This document shows, one piece after another, positions 1 through 8,063 of a DNA stretch of 15,524 bases. The position numbers and the translations under genes are program-made. How positions within the stretch are numbered: the stretch's first letter is position 1; every line of letters begins with the position of its first letter. This stretch comes from Archangiaceae bacterium (GTDB lineage: Bacteria > Myxococcota > Myxococcia > Myxococcales > Myxococcaceae), in contig JAHFDQ010000069.1 of assembly GCA_023248915.1 (NCBI GenBank), positions 1-15,524 on the forward strand, given 5' to 3'. Below the pieces are notes generated by a model. It did no database searches. It saw only the letters and a list, made by a program, of their open reading frames with translations, and was not told the DNA's origin.

Positions 1-1829
1 GGCCACACCTGCTTCGCGCCCGGTTCGGCGAGGACGCCCACCAGGCGCGCGGTGTCGAAGTCAGACCAGGGCAGCGGAACTTCCACCGTCCGGTGCCCGG
101 CCGGGCCCGGATCGACAGGCCAGCGCAGAAGGCCCACCACTTTGCCGCCTTTCTCCGCTACCGCGTAGGCGCTCCAGGTTCCGGCCACCTCTTCCGCGAC
201 CTCGAACTCCAGGTCTCCGGCGGCCGTCACCGTCGCCGACGACACCGTCGCGCCCGGCCCGACCCGGTACGGCGCGCCCGTCGATCGCGCGTAGGCGGCA
301 AGGAAGCGGGCCAACTGCGACCGCAGCACGGCGTCGTCGCGGCCCTGGAGCGCCCGCAGCTCCGTCGCCACCGCGACGTCGAACTGGTCGAGCCGGTAGT
401 GCGCGGTGGCCAGCGTGTCGAGGACCGCCGCCTGCTCGGGGCCTTCGGGCGTGCGCTGGGCGGCGGATGTCGCCGCGCGCACCGCCTCGTGCAGCCGAGC
501 GCGCGAAGAATGCGGGTCGACGGCGGTCGCCCACGCCAGCTCGTTCAGCACTCCCGGGCTGGCGCCCTTGTCCTCCGCGAAGGAGGCCACCCGCCGCGTC
601 TGGTCGGTCTCGTCGTCGCGGGCGGCCTGGTTGGCACCGACCGCGAGGCCGGCTGCGCACACCGCCGCGAGCGCTCCAGCGACGAAGGTCCTCCAGCCGT
701 TCGGCCCCGAGCTCAAGGGCAGCCTCGGCACCCGCACCGTGAACAGCCCGGCGATTGCCAGCCCGGCGACGAAGCCCCCCAGGTGTCCCGCCCAATCTAT
801 CTGCCGCACCACCATCGGCAGCGCCGAGTTCAACGCCAAGATGACGAGCCACCAGCGCACCGATTGCCGGAAGCCCGTGGGAAAGCCGTGCCAGTACCGG
901 ACGTGCACGCAGAGCATCGCGCCCAGCAACCCGAACGCCGCGGTCGAGGCTCCCACCGACGCAGGGGCGTTCATCAGCCACACCGAGGTGGCGGCTCCGG
1001 CGAGCGCCGAACCGCAGTACACCGCCAGGTAGCCCGACCGGCCGAGCAGCCGTTCCATCAGCGAGCCCAGGCTGAGGATGGCGGCGGAGTTCAGCAGAAT
1101 GTGCAGCACCCCGGCGTGGAGGAAGCTCGACGTCACCAGCCGGTAGGTTTCGCCGTGCAACACCAGCGCCCTCGCCCCCGCGCCGAGCCGCAGCAACGCC
1201 AGCGGGTCGTCCGGCGCGCCGGCGGCCAGCTCGACGGCGAAGAGCGCCCAGAGCAGCCCCACCGTCGCCTGCGTTGCGTACGGGTGAATCGCCGACGCCT
1301 CGCCCGCGGCCCGGGCCCGCTCGTCGGCCGACTGAAGCCGCTCGACGCCGCCCGGCTGGGTCGCCACCTGGCGCCGAATCTCGTCGTGCAATTCGCGCAA
1401 CTGTCGCGGGTCGACGAACTCGGTGTCGCGCAGCACGACGGTCGCCCGCGCCACCTGCACGAGCAGCAACCGACCCGTCCTGCCCTCGAAGACATGCGCC
1501 GATTCCACCTGCCCCCAGGGAAATACCTTTGACGCCCCCCGGTCGAGGGGCAGCCCGAGCCCGTCCTCCCTCAACCACACTTCGCGGGGGCCGACCTTCC
1601 GCCGCTCCAGGAGCCCGAACACCAGCGGCCCCACCACCCCTAGTGCCAAAAGGACCAAGAGCAAGGGAAGGTCGGCGCGGTCCTCTCCCCTCACCTCTGA
1701 ATAGGCGATCACCGCCAGGAGCGGCAGGGCGACCCAGAGCGGACGCGTGAGGCTCGGCGGGCGCAGCGGTTTCAAGGCGATGCGGACTTCCGCCCGTCCG
1801 GGCTCTTGCGATTGTGAGGGCGGGTCCAC
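1..1829 (-). CDS. Rhomboid-family intramembrane serine protease with N-terminal PH-like region and TPR-like tail (C-terminus outside window)
   Basis: The minus-strand frame starting at GTG 1829 stays open to the left edge, giving at least 609 residues. An in-frame TAG lies 15 bases upstream of this GTG, so it is the earliest possible start; no good ribosome site is visible. Two hydrophobic segments (about 30-43 and 54-73) precede a soluble stretch (about 80-155) that looks like a bacterial PH-like domain. The rhomboid core follows: HILLN at 243-247, GAST with the nucleophile Ser295, and WAGHLGG with catalytic His349. Ser and His in these contexts form the rhomboid dyad, so the enzyme should be active. 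A further membrane helix (about 380-399) leads to a soluble tail with TPR-like helices (about 418-490) and a beta-rich end. It probably cleaves membrane proteins within the bilayer; the substrate is unknown. It is divergent from the lipoprotein gene and related in plan to the second rhomboid at 11922-13679. Confidence 0.9.
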   Translation of the reverse strand, partial: MDPPSQSQEPGRAEVRIALKPLRPPSLTRPLWVALPLLAVIAYSEVRGEDRADLPLLLVLLALGVVGPLVFGLLERRKVGPREVWLREDGLGLPLDRGASKVFPWGQVESAHVFEGRTGRLLLVQVARATVVLRDTEFVDPRQLRELHDEIRRQVATQPGGVERLQSADERARAAGEASAIHPYATQATVGLLWALFAVELAAGAPDDPLALLRLGAGARALVLHGETYRLVTSSFLHAGVLHILLNSAAILSLGSLMERLLGRSGYLAVYCGSALAGAATSVWLMNAPASVGASTAAFGLLGAMLCVHVRYWHGFPTGFRQSVRWWLVILALNSALPMVVRQIDWAGHLGGFVAGLAIAGLFTVRVPRLPLSSGPNGWRTFVAGALAAVCAAGLAVGANQAARDDETDQTRRVASFAEDKGASPGVLNELAWATAVDPHSSRARLHEAVRAATSAAQRTPEGPEQAAVLDTLATAHYRLDQFDVAVATELRALQGRDDAVLRSQLARFLAAYARSTGAPYRVGPGATVSSATVTAAGDLEFEVAEEVAGTWSAYAVAEKGGKVVGLLRWPVDPGPAGHRTVEVPLPWSDFDTARLVGVLAEPGAKQVW

Positions 1830-1901
1830 GCGGGGGCGAGCCTAGTTCGGGGCGGGCAGAGGGCGCCTTCCTATTCCCGACCCAACTGAAGCAGCCGGCG
1901 G

Positions 1902-1932
1902 TTGACGCGCGGGGGCTGGCCTGCCGAATATC
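1902..1932 (+). promoter_or_regulatory. Possible promoter for the lipoprotein gene
   Basis: TTGACG at 1902-1907 matches five of six bases of the sigma-70 -35 consensus. The AT-rich patch GAATATC follows at 1926-1932 after 18 bases. It matches only three of six bases of a -10 box, so the call rests mainly on the -35. It lies 35 bases before the chosen ATG in the 137-bp gap between two divergent genes. Apart from this and the ribosome site, nothing else was recognised in the gap. Confidence 0.25.
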
Positions 1933-1954
1933 CCGCCCGCCTTCTCAGGCCGCC

Positions 1955-1960
1955 AAGGAG
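1955..1960 (+). promoter_or_regulatory. Ribosome binding site of the lipoprotein gene
   Basis: AAGGAG sits six bases before ATG 1967. It fixes the start there rather than at the upstream in-frame codon at 1814, which would overlap the divergent rhomboid gene and bury the signal peptide. Confidence 0.8.
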
Positions 1961-1966
1961 CCCGTC

Positions 1967-4759
1967 ATGCCGAGGTCCCCCCGCATCGCCCTCGCCCTGG
2001 CGGTTGCCCTGCTCGCCGGCTGCCCGAGGCCCACCGTCCGGCGCGACGCCGGCACCGACTCGGGCTCAGAATCCGCTCCCTCAATCTCGTCCATCGCGCC
2101 GGCGCGCGGGCCGACCACCGGCGGCACCCCGGTCACCGTGAACGGCGACAACTTCGCCGCCGGAGCCCGCCTGCTCTTCGGCTCAACTGACGCGACGCAG
2201 GTGACGGTGGTCAGCTCGAAGCGCCTCACCGCCAAGACGCCGGCCGCGGCGGCCCCGGGCCCGGTGGACGTCACCGTCATCGCACTCGACGGCCAGACCG
2301 CCGCGCTCACAGAAACCTTCGCCTACGAGCCCCCGGCCCCCAAGGCCATCGACCAGGCACTGGTGGTGAATGATCTAGCCGCCGAAGACTCCTCGGGGGC
2401 AGACCCCGTGCTCTTTACCGTGATCTCCGACGTGTCCGTTCCGACGTTGACCGACGCGACCGGCCAGGGGTTGGGTGTCAAGGCACAGGTCGGCTGGGCG
2501 ACCGCGCTCGCCACCACGCCCCAGGCATCGGGCTTCACGTGGGTCGACACCGCCTACTCTGCCGACGCCGACGGCGCCTCCTCGGCAGACCACGCCCGAG
2601 ACCGCTACGCCGCCCCGCTCTCGCTCGCCGGAGCCACCGGCGCCCAGACTCAGGTCTACTACTTCGCGGCCCGCTTCTCGCTGGACGACGGCGCCACCTG
2701 GACGTTCGCGGACCACGACGGCTCGGCGAACGGCGTCACCCAGGCCCAGGTGCCGAAGCTGTCGGTGTCGCGCCCCCAAATAGGCTGGTGCAAGCTCGGC
2801 GGAGAGCAGCCCGCCGCTCCGCCCACCGTGTCGCTGCGCGAGGGCATCTCCGGACCCGAGCTGTACAGCCAGGTGTTTCTCTCGGGCGTCACAGACCAGG
2901 CAGGCGCGGGCGCCGGCATCACCGGCCAGCTCGGCGTCGGCCCGGCCGACGCGGGCCCCGAGACCTGGACCACCTGGGTCGACGCCACCTTCAACCGCGA
3001 CACCGGCAACGGCGCCAACGACGAGCTGAAGGCGACTCTGCCCAACCCCGGCCCCGGCGCCTACGCCTTCGCGTTCCGCACCGCGGTCGCGGCCGGCCCC
3101 TACCTCTACTGCGACGCCGACGGCTCGGGGCCGCCCGGCTTCACGTCCGACCAGGCCGGCAGCCTCACCGTGACTCCGCTGCGCATCGACCGGTGCGCCT
3201 TGCAGTGGCCCCCGGCCATCGACGCGCGCGTCGGGGTTCCGATTCCGGCCGTGTACGGCCGCGTCTGGGCCCAGTACGTGACCGACCAGCCCGACGCGGG
3301 CGCGGGAATCGTCGCCGAGCTGGGCCTCGGCCCGACCGGCGTCGACCCGACCTCCGGCGCCTGGACCTGGACGGCCGCCACCTTCAACACCGACGCCGAC
3401 GGCACCGCCGCCGACGAGTACGCAGCCACCCTGGCCGCGCCCGCGACCGGCAGCTACGACTACGCCTTCCGGTTCTCCTACCAGACGGGCGCCCCCGTCC
3501 TGTGCGACCTAGACGGCAGCGAGACCGGCTACCAGAGCGCCCAGGCCGGCAAGCTGGACTCGAAGCCCCTCGGCATCGACGATTGCCGCTTCCAGGCGCC
3601 GGCGGCCGCATCGGCCGTCCCGGGTGGTGCCACCGTGCCGCTCTTCGGCCGCGTCTTCGCCGTGGGCATCACCGACTCACCCGACGCCGGCGCCGGCATC
3701 ACCGGAGAGGTCGGCTACGGCCCGGTGGGCTCGCTGCCCGACGGCGGAGGCTGGACCTGGGTCGCCGCTTCCTTCGCCTCGGACCAGGACGGCGGCGCCT
3801 CTGACGAGTACCAGGCCGCGCTGGCACCCGTCCCCGACGCCGGCACCTTCGATCTCGCCTACCGGTTCTCGTACGCGGGCGCGACGTCCTACTGCGACCT
3901 CGACGGCGCCGCCGACGGTTACCAGACGGCCCAGGCCGCGAAGCTGACCATCGCCGCGCCGGCCATCCAAGCTTGCAACCTCCAGTGGGTCAGCAAGAAC
4001 AGTCTGGCGAGCGGCGATTCGCTGTTCGCGTTCGCGCGCGTCTCGGTGCCGGGCGTCACGGAAGCGGCCGGCCAGGGCGCCGACGTTCGCGCAGAGGCGG
4101 GCGTCGGCACGGCGGGCGACAACGCGTCGACGAGCGCCGCCTGGGGTTGGCAAGAGGCCGCCTACTTCGGCGACCCGACCGGCACCGGCCAGGACGAGTA
4201 CCGCGCCGAGCTTCAACCCGCCTACTCGGGCAACCGGGCGGTCAGCTTCCGCTTCAGCCTCGACGACGGAGCTTCCTGGACCTACTGCGACACCGACGGC
4301 TCGGGCAACGGGTACTCGGCCAGCAACCAGTGGGCGATCTCGGTCGGCTGGCACACCGAGTTCGACTGGTGCAACACCCAGTGGCCCTTCACTCTGACCC
4401 AGCCGGCGGACGGCGGGAACACCGTCTACGGGCGGCTGAAGAAGTCCGGGCTCACCCCCGACGCCGGCGCGCCCATCGCCGCCTGGCTCGGCTACGGACG
4501 GAAGATAGAAGACCCCGGCCTGGCCTGGACCTGGCTGCCGGCAGCCTTCAACGTCGTCGTCGGGTCCGACATGAGCAACGAGTACTCCGCGCCGCTCGCC
4601 GGGCCTGACGCAGGCACCTGGCACTACGCGTTCCGCTACGGGTACGCCGACGGCGGCGGAAGCGTCTGCTACGGCGACCTGAACGCCTCGAACCAGGGCG
4701 GCTTCTCGGGCGACAACGGCGCGGCCGAGAACCTGGGCGTGGCCACCGTCACGCCCTGA
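1967..4759 (+). CDS. Secreted lipoprotein with an IPT/TIG domain and six ~130-residue repeats
   Basis: The 930-residue product starts at ATG 1967, chosen for its AAGGAG site and because it begins a lipoprotein signal peptide: a hydrophobic stretch ending in the lipobox LAGC, with lipidated Cys19. A low-complexity linker leads to an IPT/TIG immunoglobulin-like domain (about 38-122; motif PTTGGTPVTVNG). Six related modules then fill the rest, starting near 124, 270, 406, 536, 666 and 798. A typical module runs from Cys through W-x-W, DEY and YAFRFSY to YCDxDGS-GY. Modules 2-6 each hold exactly two Cys (275/382, 410/513, 540/643, 670/774, 802/901); module 1 has none. Modules 1 and 5 carry an Asp-box-like SLDDGATW or SLDDGASW (from residues 238 and 764). 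It should sit on the cell surface or face the periplasm. IPT/TIG and Ig-like repeats suggest binding or adhesion, but the ligand is unknown. The kinase gene follows 52 bp downstream. Confidence 0.88.
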   Translation: MPRSPRIALALAVALLAGCPRPTVRRDAGTDSGSESAPSISSIAPARGPTTGGTPVTVNGDNFAAGARLLFGSTDATQVTVVSSKRLTAKTPAAAAPGPVDVTVIALDGQTAALTETFAYEPPAPKAIDQALVVNDLAAEDSSGADPVLFTVISDVSVPTLTDATGQGLGVKAQVGWATALATTPQASGFTWVDTAYSADADGASSADHARDRYAAPLSLAGATGAQTQVYYFAARFSLDDGATWTFADHDGSANGVTQAQVPKLSVSRPQIGWCKLGGEQPAAPPTVSLREGISGPELYSQVFLSGVTDQAGAGAGITGQLGVGPADAGPETWTTWVDATFNRDTGNGANDELKATLPNPGPGAYAFAFRTAVAAGPYLYCDADGSGPPGFTSDQAGSLTVTPLRIDRCALQWPPAIDARVGVPIPAVYGRVWAQYVTDQPDAGAGIVAELGLGPTGVDPTSGAWTWTAATFNTDADGTAADEYAATLAAPATGSYDYAFRFSYQTGAPVLCDLDGSETGYQSAQAGKLDSKPLGIDDCRFQAPAAASAVPGGATVPLFGRVFAVGITDSPDAGAGITGEVGYGPVGSLPDGGGWTWVAASFASDQDGGASDEYQAALAPVPDAGTFDLAYRFSYAGATSYCDLDGAADGYQTAQAAKLTIAAPAIQACNLQWVSKNSLASGDSLFAFARVSVPGVTEAAGQGADVRAEAGVGTAGDNASTSAAWGWQEAAYFGDPTGTGQDEYRAELQPAYSGNRAVSFRFSLDDGASWTYCDTDGSGNGYSASNQWAISVGWHTEFDWCNTQWPFTLTQPADGGNTVYGRLKKSGLTPDAGAPIAAWLGYGRKIEDPGLAWTWLPAAFNVVVGSDMSNEYSAPLAGPDAGTWHYAFRYGYADGGGSVCYGDLNASNQGGFSGDNGAAENLGVATVTP
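2336..4756 (+). repeat. Six tandem protein modules within the lipoprotein gene
   Basis: Six diverged modules of about 130 residues are arranged head to tail. Boundaries are near 2336, 2774, 3182, 3572, 3962 and 4358. Shared landmarks are 'GVTD..GAGI', an aromatic W-x-W/V segment, an acidic DEY, and a closing DxDG loop followed by G-Y/F. Similarity is clear in the protein but diverged at the DNA level, so the array looks old rather than freshly amplified. Confidence 0.85.
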
Positions 4760-4770
4760 CGGGCGGGGAG

Positions 4771-4795
4771 TTGCCCGGCCCCGGCAAAGGGGCAA
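4771..4795 (+). other. Inverted repeat between the lipoprotein and kinase genes
   Basis: TTGCCC (4771-4776) pairs with GGGCAA (4790-4795) around a 13-base loop, just after the lipoprotein stop and 16 bases before the kinase ATG. There is no following T run, so a classical terminator is unlikely. It could be a weak hairpin near the kinase translation start, or chance in GC-rich DNA. Confidence 0.25.
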
Positions 4796-4811
4796 TCCTC
4801 TCCAGCACCTC

Positions 4812-7800
4812 ATGGAGCACCTCGATGAGCAGAGGCTGACCGAGTTCGCCGCCGGAGCGCTGGCGCCCGCGCTCCGCGTCGAGGCGAGCGCCCACCTGGA
4901 ACGGTGCGCCGCTTGCCGGAAAGTCCTCGACGACCTGAAGGCCGTGGGGCGCGGCAGCACCTTCGTCGGCGGGTCGGCCGACTTGGACACGGTGAAGTCC
5001 TCGCCCCACCAGCCCCAGGCCGCGGCCCCCACCTCGCCCGGAGAGACGCTCGCCCGGGGCACCACCCTCGGCCGGTACCTGCTGATCGAGCGGCTCGGGT
5101 CGGGCGGCATGGGCGACGTGTTCGTCGCCTTCGACCCTCGCCTCGACCGCAAGGTGGCGCTGAAGCTGTTGCGCGCCGGCCTGTCCGACGCCGGCGAGGC
5201 GCGCGCCCGGCTCTTGCGTGAGGCCCAGGCGATGGCGCGCCTGTCCCACCCCAACGTCATCACCGTGCACGACGTCGGCACGTTCGAGGACCGAATCTTC
5301 GTCGCCATGGAGTTGGTCGAGGGCGAAACGCTCGGCATGTGGCTGCGCACTCCGCACCCCTGGCACGCGGTGCTCGACGCCTTCGTCGGCGCCGGCCGGG
5401 GGCTGGCCGCGGCCCACCGCGCGGGGTTGGTCCACCGCGACTTCAAGCCCGACAACGTGCTCATCGGCCAGGACGACGGAAGGCCGCGCGTGCTCGACTT
5501 CGGCCTGGCACGCCAGGTCGAGGCCGCGAACACCGTCGACGACCGGCACGGCGAAGCGGGCGCGGCCCGCGAAACCAGCGGGAAGTCGGAGGTCCCCACT
5601 ACTCCGCCGGTCGCGAAGAGCGCCCTCGACTCGCCGCTGACCCTCGCCGGCACCATCATGGGCACCCCCGGGTACATGGCGCTCGAGCAACTGAAGGGCC
5701 AGCCCATCGACGCGCGCACCGACCAGTTCAGCTTCTGCGTCGCTCTCTTCGAAGCGCTCTTCGGCCATAGGCCCTTCGGAGGCTCGACCTTCGCGGCCCG
5801 GATCGCCGCCATCGAGAAGGGCGAACTGCCGCCACCGCCCGAGGGCTCGAAGGTGCCCCCCTGGGTTCGCCAGGTGCTGGCGCGGGGCCTGTCTGCCGCC
5901 CCCGAGAAGCGCTTCGCCTCGATGGACGAGTTGCTCACCGCGCTCACCCTCGACCGTCGCCGCGGCCGCAAGCGCCTGCTCACCGCCGCCGCGGCCCTGG
6001 CGCTCATCGGGCTGGCCAGCGCGGCGTGGGCCTTCACGACCGGGCGCAGCGCCCACGGCTGCTCGAACGCCGGGAAGAGGCTCGCCGGCGTGTGGGACCC
6101 GGCCCGAAAGCGCTCGGCGCACGCGGCCTTCGTCGCCACCGCCCAGCCTTACGCGGAAGACGCCTGGCGCGGCGTCGAGCGGGCGCTCGACGGCTACACT
6201 CGCGACTGGGTGGCGGCGAGCACCGCGGCATGCCTTGCCAACCGGGTGCAGGGCACCGATTCGGACGAGGTGTTCGCCCTGAGGACGCTGTGCCTCGAGG
6301 ACCACCTGAAGGGCGTGAGCGCCCTGGTCGACCTCTACCGGAAGGCCGACGCCGAGGTGGTCGCCAACGCCATCGGGAGCGCGCGCTCGCTCGCCAACGT
6401 CAGCGGGTGCGCCGACCTGGCAGCGCTCAACGCGCGGCGGCCGGTCGACGCGGCCACTCGAGACGCCCGCGATGCCGTGCGCGGCAAGCTGATCGACGCC
6501 AAGGCGCTGCATGACTCGGGGAAGTACGCCGCCGGTGTCGAGTCCGCCACCGCGGCGCTCGCCGAGGCGACCCGGCTGAACAACAGGGCGCTGGCGGCCG
6601 AGGCGGGGCTGCTCTTGGGCAAGCTGCAGGACAAGGCCGGTGCATCGCTGGCCGCCGAAAGCACGCTGTTCGACTCGGCGCTCGCGGCCGAAGCGTCCCG
6701 GGAAGACGAGATCTCGGTGCGCGCCTGGGGCCGCCTGGCGGTGGTGACCGGCACCGTGCTGGCCCGCCCCGAGGCCGGCCGCCTGTGGGCCCGCCTCGCC
6801 CGCGCGGCCATGGACCGCCTGGGCCCGAACGACACGGTCGAGGCCGAGCTCGAGGGCCAGCTGGGTTCGCTGGACCTGTTCGAGAAGAAGTACGACGAGG
6901 CGCTGACCCACTTCGAGCGGTCGCGAGACCTGTGGTTGCGCACCGGGGCGACCGAACCACCCGAGCTGGCCCGGGCCTACAACAACGTCGGTGTGGCCGA
7001 GTCGCGACAGGGCCGGCTGGCCGAGGCGCTGGCCAGCTACGAGAAGGCGCTCGAGCTGCAGCGGCACACCTTCGGCGACGAGCACCCCGACGTCGCCAGC
7101 TCGATCAACAATCTCGGCGTGCTGAACTTACGCATGGGTGCCTACGACAAGGCCGAGGCCCGTTACCAGGAAGCTCTGGCCATTCGGCTGAAGGCCTTCC
7201 CGCCAGACCACCCCGAGATCGCCGGCTCGGAACAGAGCCTGGGCAACCTCTTCTTCCACCGGGGGCTCCTGGACGAGGCGCTGAGCCACCACCAGCGCGC
7301 GCTGGCCATTCGCCTGAAGGCCTTCGGGGCCTCCCACCCGTTGGTCGCCGAAACCTTGAACAACCTCGGAGACGTCCTCGACCGACGCGGAGATCACTCG
7401 GCGGCGCTCGCCGACTACCAGACGGCGCTCGAGGTGCTCTCGAAGAAGCTCGGGAACAACCACCCGAGCGTGGCGTCTGCGCACGAGAACGTCGGCGTCG
7501 CGCTGGAAGGGCTGCATCGACTCGACCGCGCCCAGGGCGAGCTGGACGTGGCGCTGGCCCTGAGGCTGAAGTCGTTGGGGAGCACCCACGCCGACGTCGC
7601 ACGCACCTACAAGCTGTTGGGCGAGCTGTCGCTCCAACGGGGCCGGCCCGAGCGGGCGCTCGCCGAGCTCGAGAAGGCCCTGGCCATTCGCGAACGGGTG
7701 CCGAGCGACTCGGCCGCGCTGTCGGCGGTGCTGGCCGCAGTGGGGCGCGCGCAGCTTTCCCTGAAACAGCCCGCCGCGGCGGTCGCTCCCCTCGAGCGGG

Positions 7801-8027
7801 CCGTCGGGCTTCGCGAGAAGTCGGGCGACGCGCTCGACCTGGCCGAGGCCCGGTTCCTGCTCGCTCAGGCGCTCGCGGGCGCGAATGACTTGGCACGGGC
7901 CACCGCGCTGGCCGGGCAGGCCCGCGACGCCTACGCCGCGGCGGGCCCAGAAGGAAAGGAAACCCTGCAGCGCGTGCAGGCCTGGCTCGCCGGCCACGGG
8001 TTGCCCACGGGGCGAGAAACCCCTTAA
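4812..8027 (+). CDS. Membrane Ser/Thr protein kinase with zinc-finger-like N-terminus and periplasmic TPR tail
   Basis: This 1071-residue protein would phosphorylate Ser/Thr on cytoplasmic partners. Its first 45 residues resemble the anti-sigma zf-HC2 finger, with H-x3-C-x2-C at His28, Cys32 and Cys35. The kinase domain (about 88-380) has the glycine loop GSGGMG (96-101), Lys118, HRDFKPDN (208-215; catalytic Asp210), and DFG (229-231). GTPGYMALEQ (284-293) has Leu where the usual APE motif has Pro. All catalytic residues are present. About 58 residues separate DFG from ALEQ, longer than usual for bacterial Hanks-type kinases, and the insert is rich in Ser/Thr. A membrane helix (about 388-408) precedes a Cys-containing helical region and six 42-residue TPR units (717-968), probably periplasmic. 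The layout is typical of myxobacterial kinases, with the tail a likely sensor or docking site. ATG 4812 lacks a close ribosome site; a poor AAAGGGG lies about 19 bases upstream. Confidence 0.93.
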   Translation: MEHLDEQRLTEFAAGALAPALRVEASAHLERCAACRKVLDDLKAVGRGSTFVGGSADLDTVKSSPHQPQAAAPTSPGETLARGTTLGRYLLIERLGSGGMGDVFVAFDPRLDRKVALKLLRAGLSDAGEARARLLREAQAMARLSHPNVITVHDVGTFEDRIFVAMELVEGETLGMWLRTPHPWHAVLDAFVGAGRGLAAAHRAGLVHRDFKPDNVLIGQDDGRPRVLDFGLARQVEAANTVDDRHGEAGAARETSGKSEVPTTPPVAKSALDSPLTLAGTIMGTPGYMALEQLKGQPIDARTDQFSFCVALFEALFGHRPFGGSTFAARIAAIEKGELPPPPEGSKVPPWVRQVLARGLSAAPEKRFASMDELLTALTLDRRRGRKRLLTAAAALALIGLASAAWAFTTGRSAHGCSNAGKRLAGVWDPARKRSAHAAFVATAQPYAEDAWRGVERALDGYTRDWVAASTAACLANRVQGTDSDEVFALRTLCLEDHLKGVSALVDLYRKADAEVVANAIGSARSLANVSGCADLAALNARRPVDAATRDARDAVRGKLIDAKALHDSGKYAAGVESATAALAEATRLNNRALAAEAGLLLGKLQDKAGASLAAESTLFDSALAAEASREDEISVRAWGRLAVVTGTVLARPEAGRLWARLARAAMDRLGPNDTVEAELEGQLGSLDLFEKKYDEALTHFERSRDLWLRTGATEPPELARAYNNVGVAESRQGRLAEALASYEKALELQRHTFGDEHPDVASSINNLGVLNLRMGAYDKAEARYQEALAIRLKAFPPDHPEIAGSEQSLGNLFFHRGLLDEALSHHQRALAIRLKAFGASHPLVAETLNNLGDVLDRRGDHSAALADYQTALEVLSKKLGNNHPSVASAHENVGVALEGLHRLDRAQGELDVALALRLKSLGSTHADVARTYKLLGELSLQRGRPERALAELEKALAIRERVPSDSAALSAVLAAVGRAQLSLKQPAAAVAPLERAVGLREKSGDALDLAEARFLLAQALAGANDLARATALAGQARDAYAAAGPEGKETLQRVQAWLAGHGLPTGRETP
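6960..7715 (+). repeat. Six 42-residue TPR units of kinesin-light-chain type
   Basis: Six consecutive units of exactly 42 codons cover residues 717-968 of the kinase, with NNLG, EAL and DH-P landmarks. Two 24-base stretches encoding LAIRLKAF (7176-7199 and 7302-7325) differ at one base and lie one unit (126 bp) apart. This suggests relatively recent duplication or strong conservation of that helix. Confidence 0.85.
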
Positions 8028-8029
8028 CG

Positions 8030-8047
8030 ACGCGCGCCGGGGCGCGT
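8030..8047 (+). other. Hairpin between the kinase and cupin genes
   Basis: ACGCGC (8030-8035) and GCGCGT (8042-8047) form a perfect 6-bp stem with a 6-base loop, immediately after the kinase stop. No T run follows. It may attenuate transcription or protect an mRNA end. GC-rich palindromes also arise by chance. Confidence 0.35.
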
Positions 8048-8063
8048 AAGACACGGGCCCGAC

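Noticed and set aside
61..1578. Long minus-strand frame of 505 codons over the first rhomboid gene
   Set aside because: Arg/Gly/Ala-rich shadow with no domain. The other minus-strand frame encodes clear rhomboid motifs and runs through the window edge.
1814..1966. 51-codon N-terminal extension of the lipoprotein
   Set aside because: It overlaps the divergent rhomboid start, has no ribosome site and would bury the signal peptide; AAGGAG precedes ATG 1967.
2539..3804. 421-codon plus-strand frame inside the lipoprotein gene
   Set aside because: Arg-rich out-of-frame reading of the repeat modules, which are conserved only in the main frame.
2336..4756. Recent tandem amplification or mobile repeat array
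   Set aside because: The six modules are well diverged in DNA and protein and lie within one continuous gene; they are old protein-domain repeats.
4771..4795. Intrinsic terminator after the lipoprotein gene
   Set aside because: The stem is only 6 bp with a 13-base loop and no T run, so I list it only as an inverted repeat.
3677..7085. Long antisense frames (820 and 778 codons) opposite the lipoprotein and kinase genes
   Set aside because: Low-complexity composition without motifs, lying opposite strongly recognisable proteins; typical GC-rich antisense artefacts.
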